Positions 60,199-64,000 of a stretch of DNA of 64,000 nt are shown one piece after another (the stretch's first letter is position 1; each line of letters begins with the position of its first letter). A program made the position numbers and the translations under genes. The stretch is from RBG-16-57-9 sp964462185. GTDB taxonomy: Archaea; Thermoproteota; Bathyarchaeia; TCS64. The DNA lies in NCBI GenBank assembly GCA_964462185.1, contig CAYWWV010000003.1:19636-83635 (forward strand), read 5' to 3'. The notes beneath the pieces are model-generated. The model saw only the letters and a program-made list of their open reading frames with translations. It was not told the DNA's origin and did no database searches.

Positions 60199-61785
60199 AT
60201 GGCCTTCGAGCAACGGGACAGAGACATCCTCGGCAGAACAGGCAGGATAACCGTGAAGGGGAAAACCGTTGAGACACCCGTATTCCTACCCGTGGTAAAC
60301 CCCCTCATAGACACCATACCCCCCAGGAGGCTGGAGGAAGAGTTCCGCTGCCAGGCCCTCATAACCAACAGCTACATCGTATGGAAACACATGGACCGGG
60401 GGAACCCTCCAGACATCCACGCCCTCCTAGACTTCCACGGGGTGGTGATGACCGACAGCGGCGCCTACCAGATACTGGTCTACGGGGGGGTGGAGGTGAG
60501 CCAAAGAGAGATCATCGAGTGGCAGAAGGCCATCAACAGCGACATAGCCGTCATACTGGACATACCCACGGGGTGGGGGGTGGACCGGGGGAAGGTGGAG
60601 GCCACGGTGGAGGAAACCCTGAGGAGGGCCAGGGAGGCAGTCCCACTGATAAGGGATAGCGACGCCCTATGGGTGGGACCCATACAGGGAGGCGTCTACC
60701 TGGACCTAGTGGCCCGATCGGCCCGGGAGGTGGGGGAGATGCCCTACCACATCCACGCCCTGGGCAGCCCCACCCAGGTGATGGAGAGATACAACTACCC
60801 CGTCTTGGTGGACATGGCCATGACGGCGAAGATAAACGCCCCCAGGAGCCGCCCCCTACACCTTTTCGGAGCCGGCCACCCCAACATACTGGCCCTCAGC
60901 GTAGCCATGGGCTACGACATATTCGACTCTGCCAGCTACGCCCTCTTCGCCAAGGACGACCGATACATGACCCCGAGAACCACCCTCCAGCTTGGGAGCC
61001 TGGAACACCTCCCATGCACCTGCCCCGTCTGCTCCAAGACCGACCCCCAAAGCCTCAGAGAACTCCCCAAAGGCGAAAGACAGAGAAAGCTGGCCGAGCA
61101 CAACCTCCACGTCATCCTGGGAGAGATGAGGACCATCAAACAGGCCATCCACGAGGGCTCCCTCTGGGAGCTGGTGGAGCAGAGAAGCAGGGGCCACCCC
61201 CAACTAACCTCCGCACTAAAAACCCTGGCCAAATACAGGGACCACCTGGAGGAGGGAGCCCCAGGCTTCAAGGGCCGGGGAATCTTCATATACGACCACC
61301 TCAGCCTAGCCCGCCCCGAGGTCACCCGCTTCAGGCGCAGGCTCCGCCAAAGAGTCAGGCTGGGGTCCCCAACCCGAGTAGTTTTCTCCTCCCCCACCGA
61401 GAGACCCTACACCGAGGCCTCGGAGTTCAAGGAGATTTCGGCCGAGGAGGCTCTGGAGGGGGTGGACGTAGTTTTCGTGGATGCCCCCCTGGGCGCCGTC
61501 CCCCTGCCCCTGGCCTACACGTATCCGGCCACCCAACACATGATCTCCACCCCCCTGGACCATGAGACCATAGTTGAGGCCGTGGAGGCAGCCACCCAGT
61601 ATCTAGCAGAGACCCCCGCCACCACCCTGGTGCTCCACTGGAACACACCCCTGGACCAGGCCCTCCTCACCAAGCTGGGAGAACCCCCCAACCTCGACCT
61701 AAACCAACACACCCCCCAGGAAGCAGCCGCATGGATCAAAGCCCATAAACAGATAAGATATAATAACCGGGAGTTGAAAGAGTAA
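60199..61785 (+). CDS. tgtA: Archaeosine tRNA-guanine transglycosylase, catalytic part without PUA domain
   Basis: 528-residue archaeal TGT, exchanging guanine-15 of tRNA for preQ0 on the way to archaeosine. Catalytic core 1-360: PVFLPVVNPLID, MTDSGAYQILVYG (general acid/base Asp), IPIQGG-like GPIQGGVYLDL, HLFGAGHPNILALSVAMGYDIFDSAS (nucleophile region), and zinc site CTCPVC ... H. A C1-like region with AYTYPATQHMIS follows. The C2 and PUA domains found in other archaeal TGTs (about 580 aa) are missing and are encoded separately at 57751-58218. The true start could lie in the upstream gap. Confidence 0.9.
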   Translation: MAFEQRDRDILGRTGRITVKGKTVETPVFLPVVNPLIDTIPPRRLEEEFRCQALITNSYIVWKHMDRGNPPDIHALLDFHGVVMTDSGAYQILVYGGVEVSQREIIEWQKAINSDIAVILDIPTGWGVDRGKVEATVEETLRRAREAVPLIRDSDALWVGPIQGGVYLDLVARSAREVGEMPYHIHALGSPTQVMERYNYPVLVDMAMTAKINAPRSRPLHLFGAGHPNILALSVAMGYDIFDSASYALFAKDDRYMTPRTTLQLGSLEHLPCTCPVCSKTDPQSLRELPKGERQRKLAEHNLHVILGEMRTIKQAIHEGSLWELVEQRSRGHPQLTSALKTLAKYRDHLEEGAPGFKGRGIFIYDHLSLARPEVTRFRRRLRQRVRLGSPTRVVFSSPTERPYTEASEFKEISAEEALEGVDVVFVDAPLGAVPLPLAYTYPATQHMISTPLDHETIVEAVEAATQYLAETPATTLVLHWNTPLDQALLTKLGEPPNLDLNQHTPQEAAAWIKAHKQIRYNNRELKE

Positions 61786-61880
61786 CCGTCCCCCTAGGAG
61801 GAACAGCCCAGCTGGCCGCCGGGGAAAGGACGAGCAACCCGGGCCCAAAGTGCACCGGGGTTCGACTAGGTTAAAGAGAA
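61786..61880. other. GC-rich spacer between tgt and the beta-CASP gene
   Basis: No ORF or clear tRNA/sRNA fold. A short ggttaaag (61869-61876) stands close to the next ATG, too near for a TATA-driven leaderless start, so the beta-CASP gene is probably read with tgt or from an unseen promoter. Confidence 0.3.
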
Positions 61881-63137
61881 ATGGTTAAGATCAAATTTCT
61901 AGGCGGCACACGCCAAGTAGGCGGAAACGCCGTCCTAGTAGAGAGCAAAGAGGGAAGACTGCTCCTAGAGTACGGTGTGAAACCCGGAACACCACCCGAG
62001 TTCCCCAGCCACGTGAGGGCCAAGGACATCGACGGCTTGGTGGTCACCCACGCCCACCTGGACCACAGCGGTGCAGCCCCTATATTCTATCTCAGCGAGA
62101 GCAAACCCTTCTTCTCCACCAGGACCACCAGCGAACTGGTGAGGATACTCATCAAGGACATGATTAAGCTCAACAGCTACTACCTGCCCTTCGAGTACCT
62201 GGAGCTGGAGAAGATGCTGGAGAACAGAAACGACCTGGCCTACACCCAACGAGTAACCCTCAAAGACTTCAAGTTCAGCCTCCTAGACGCCGGCCACATA
62301 CCCGGAAGCGCCATGATAGACCTGGAGGTCAACGGAAAGAAAATCCTCTACACAGGCGACTTCAACACAGTCCCCACCAGGATATGCAACACAGCCAAAA
62401 CACCCCGCAAGAAATACGACGCCGTCATAGTGGAGGCCACCTACGCCACCCACGAACACCCCGAGCGAAAACAACTGGAGAAAGACTTCGTAGCCGAGGT
62501 CAAGAACACCATCAACCAGGGGGGCAAGGTCCTTGTGCCAGCCTTCGCCGTGGGGAGGAGCCACGAGATACTAAGCGTCCTCCACGCCCACAAGTTCAAG
62601 GGCAACATCCTTTTGGACGGGATGGCGAGGGCGGTGAGCAGAACCATGCTGGAGCTGGGGAGCGCTAAAACCCCCAAGGCCTTCGCCAAGGTGATGGAGA
62701 GTGTCCACGAGGTGAGGGGCTGGAGGGACAGGAGGCAGGCCCTAAGGAAGGCCGACGTGATAGTGGCCCCCAGTGGCATGCTTCAGGGGGGCACCGTCAT
62801 GTTCTACATGGAGAAACTGGCGCTTGATCCCGTCAACAGCGTCTTCCTGGTCAGCTTCCAGGTGCCGGGAACCAACGGAGCCAGACTACTGGAAACAGGC
62901 CTATTCCCCATAAGAGACCGGGAGGAGAGGGTGCGAGCCAAGGTGAAGCACTTCGATTTCAGCAGCCACAGCGGGAGAAGCCACCTCCAGGGATTCCTAA
63001 AGGCTCTTCGGGGGAAGCCCCAGATATATGTGATTCACGGCGAGGAGGAGTCCTGCGAGTACCTAGCCCAGTGGGCAGGGGAAGAGCTTGGGCTGGAGGC
63101 CACAGTCCCCGATAGAGAGGATGAGTTCCAGTTATAG
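61881..63137 (+). CDS. Beta-CASP MBL nuclease, archaeal CPSF-like (aCPSF2-type)
   Basis: 418-residue MBL/beta-CASP protein: FLGGTRQVGGNAVLVES, THAHLDHSGAAPIFYL (HxHxDH), DAGHIPGSAMI, YTGDFNTVP, beta-CASP region with VPAFAVGRSHEIL, DGMARAVSRTM, APSGMLQGGTVMFYM, and FDFSSHSGRSHLQGFL ... VIHGEEESC. No N-terminal KH domains, so aCPSF2 or related rather than aCPSF1. Probable ribonuclease in RNA 3'-end formation or decay. Confidence 0.9.
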   Translation: MVKIKFLGGTRQVGGNAVLVESKEGRLLLEYGVKPGTPPEFPSHVRAKDIDGLVVTHAHLDHSGAAPIFYLSESKPFFSTRTTSELVRILIKDMIKLNSYYLPFEYLELEKMLENRNDLAYTQRVTLKDFKFSLLDAGHIPGSAMIDLEVNGKKILYTGDFNTVPTRICNTAKTPRKKYDAVIVEATYATHEHPERKQLEKDFVAEVKNTINQGGKVLVPAFAVGRSHEILSVLHAHKFKGNILLDGMARAVSRTMLELGSAKTPKAFAKVMESVHEVRGWRDRRQALRKADVIVAPSGMLQGGTVMFYMEKLALDPVNSVFLVSFQVPGTNGARLLETGLFPIRDREERVRAKVKHFDFSSHSGRSHLQGFLKALRGKPQIYVIHGEEESCEYLAQWAGEELGLEATVPDREDEFQL

Positions 63138-63153
63138 CCCCACCGGCCATCGA

Positions 63154-63166
63154 AACCAATAAAACC
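63154..63166 (+). promoter_or_regulatory. TATA promoter of the eL38 gene
   Basis: aaccaataaaacc, TATA core centred about 30 bases upstream of the GTG at 63191, in line with leaderless starts here. Confidence 0.5.
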
Positions 63167-63190
63167 CTCCAACAGCCTCATACTGGACGC

Positions 63191-63394
63191 GTGAACAAGA
63201 TGCCCGTGGAGATCTTCGACAAGGAGAAATTCATAGAGTTGTCCCATAAGGCCAGCGAGTGCAGGATCAAGAGGAACCCGGGAAACACCAAGCTCAAGCT
63301 TAGAACCCCCAAGAAGCTTTACACTATTAAACTGGACCCGGGGGAGGCTGAGGAACTCCTGAGCAGGATAGACTGCCCCAAAAAGGAGATCTAA
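63191..63394 (+). CDS. rpl38e: Ribosomal protein eL38
   Basis: 67-residue eL38: MPVEIFDKEKFIELSHKASECRIKR, then KLKLRTPKKLYTIKLDPGEAEELLSRIDCPKKEI, matching the family from end to end. It is restricted among archaea mostly to TACK/Asgard lineages, which is the best taxonomic hint in this window. Start GTG 63191 (TATA spacing) or ATG 63200, three residues later. Confidence 0.92.
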   Translation: MNKMPVEIFDKEKFIELSHKASECRIKRNPGNTKLKLRTPKKLYTIKLDPGEAEELLSRIDCPKKEI

Positions 63395-63420
63395 ACAATA
63401 AAAAAATGTGGTGTTGGGAA

Positions 63421-63672
63421 CTAGGCTTTCTCCAGGAAGACTTTGCCGCTCACCACTGAGACGGATATAGAGTCGCCTAATCCCCTAGCTTCGATTCTCT
63501 TCTTCAACTGTGTGCGTAAATAGTTGGGTTCCTTACCCTCTACGGTTACCTCGGATAGCTTGGCTTCTCTTTTTAGAAAGTCGTCGATAATAGGGTCGTA
63601 TTTGCTTTTTTTCCTATATTTTCTCAAAGGTTTCCGCTCCACATCTTTCAAGGTGTAACTTAGTTCTGCCAT
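63421..63672 (-). CDS. Small basic conserved-looking protein, unknown function
   Basis: 83-residue basic protein, starting with LSYTLKDVERKPLRKYRKKSKYDPIIDDFLKRE and ending in EPNYLRTQLKKRIEARGLGDSISVSVVSGKVFLEK. I recall similar small archaeal proteins without an assigned function. A Shine-Dalgarno-like aggag seven bases before the ATG (read on minus) and AT-rich TATA candidates (63700-63715) support expression. A T-rich run (aaaaaaa, 63401-63407 on plus) marks its 3' end. Confidence 0.65.
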   Translation of the reverse strand: MAELSYTLKDVERKPLRKYRKKSKYDPIIDDFLKREAKLSEVTVEGKEPNYLRTQLKKRIEARGLGDSISVSVVSGKVFLEKA

Positions 63673-63927
63673 AGTAAACTCCTATGAAATCTTCTGATTA
63701 ATGACATATATATTATTTGTTTATATGAGTGGTTTAACACTTGAAACACCTCTATTTGAGGGTGGAGAAACCATGATTCTTAGCGTCTATCGGTTGGCTT
63801 CAAGAAATTTGATTAAACCATCACGTAAAACTATGTTTACCGTAGCTACTCCTAGATAGTGCTTTGCGGCGTGCATAACGAGGATCTATTCGGGTTCCAC
63901 CTAGACGCCCTGGTCTCTACTGGTTGG
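63673..63927. other. AT-rich intergenic region before tRNA-Glu, no gene seen
   Basis: 255 bases, much less GC-rich than the rest of the window. Contains several TATA-like stretches (tatatatt, tttatatg near 63706-63725) and an imperfect hairpin (cacctc-tattt-gagggtg, 63749-63766) within a longer ggttt...aaacc pairing. A small noncoding RNA or the tRNA terminator is possible. Confidence 0.35.
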
Positions 63928-64000
63928 TGGTGCTCCCGCCGGGATTTGAACCCGGGTTCTCCGGCTCGAAAGGCCGGAATGCTTGGCCGGTCTACACCAC
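63928..64000 (-). tRNA. tRNA-Glu (TTC), 5' end beyond window
   Basis: On the minus strand: D-arm region GTGGTGTAGACC, anticodon stem ccggc/gccgg with loop cTTTCga (anticodon TTC, complement of 63968-63970), T-arm ccggg-ttcaaat-cccgg, acceptor 3' strand cgggagc, discriminator A and an encoded CCA (63928-63930). About six bases of the 5' acceptor strand lie past base 64000. Confidence 0.93.

Noticed and set aside
61786..61880. Possible tRNA or sRNA (ggggttcgactagg resembles a T-loop)
   Set aside because: The flanking bases do not pair into a T-stem, and no acceptor or anticodon arm could be found.

Overview
This is a compact, high-GC archaeal chromosome segment. The information-processing genes are archaeal throughout: TFB, two RadA-type recombinases, Hjc, an Lhr-type helicase, NreA, aIF1, aIF2-beta with DUF424, NAC, aMBF1, an Lsm protein, archaeosine tRNA-guanine transglycosylase, a beta-CASP nuclease, PheS/PheT and GlyRS. 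Ribosomal protein eL38 argues for a TACK/Asgard-side lineage rather than a classical euryarchaeon. Formate-THF ligase plus FolD beside F420-dependent methylene-H4MPT dehydrogenase would suit a Bathyarchaeia-like anaerobe, but that placement is inference. Start codons often lie about 25-35 bases downstream of a BRE/TATA element, so many transcripts look leaderless, and TTG and GTG starts are common.

Layout. 1-7.3 kb: end of a threonine-synthase-like gene, Lhr helicase, then a reverse-strand run of small genes (AhpD-like, glycosyltransferase, AMMECR1, Mut7-C, CBS, SANT-like/zinc ribbon). 7.5-15.5 kb: PAC2 protein, a divergent RadA with a small partner, aIF1, an ACT-domain protein divergent from argG, then HTH-Hjc-Lon. 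15.5-24.9 kb: thioredoxin reductase with its redoxin, enolase, a LarA-like plus two-part UxaA cluster, a ferritin-like protein, a CinA-type protein, lipoate ligase and GlyRS. 24.9-27.5 kb: mevalonate entry operon (HMG-CoA synthase, thiolase, DUF35). 27.6-33.9 kb: a probable surface-glycan/inositol-lipid island. 33.9-38.5 kb: GPN GTPase, OCD/AlaDH-family enzyme, TFB, EngB-like GTPase, second RadA. 38.5-39.5 kb: complete DsrEFH/TusDCB trio. 39.5-50.2 kb: wHTH, class V aminotransferase, PheS/PheT, MBL protein, NreA, hydrolase, M24 peptidase, DUF1844-like protein, phosphoribosyltransferase and a 5'-truncated substrate-binding protein. 50.2-64 kb: aIF2-beta/DUF424, beta-CASP protein, NAC, FolD, Fhs, AbgB-like M20 peptidase, Mtd, the PUA part of a split archaeosine TGT, aMBF1, adenylate kinase, DUF1922, Lsm, TGT catalytic part, second beta-CASP protein, eL38 and tRNA-Glu.

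Three runs of exactly 100 N (13527, 40818, 60078) are scaffold gaps of unknown true length; they cut the Lon, aminotransferase and pheT genes. There is no CRISPR array, insertion sequence, rRNA operon or prophage, and no gene-free stretch above 300 bases.

Most worth following: a 16-base word at matching positions in the divergent radA and nreA promoter regions; a thiolase in the mevalonate operon lacking the usual catalytic Cys and His; an archaeosine TGT split into two unlinked genes; two C1-carrier systems side by side; two full-length RadA paralogs that differ in the polymerisation motif; and an adenylate kinase gene with no standard start codon.
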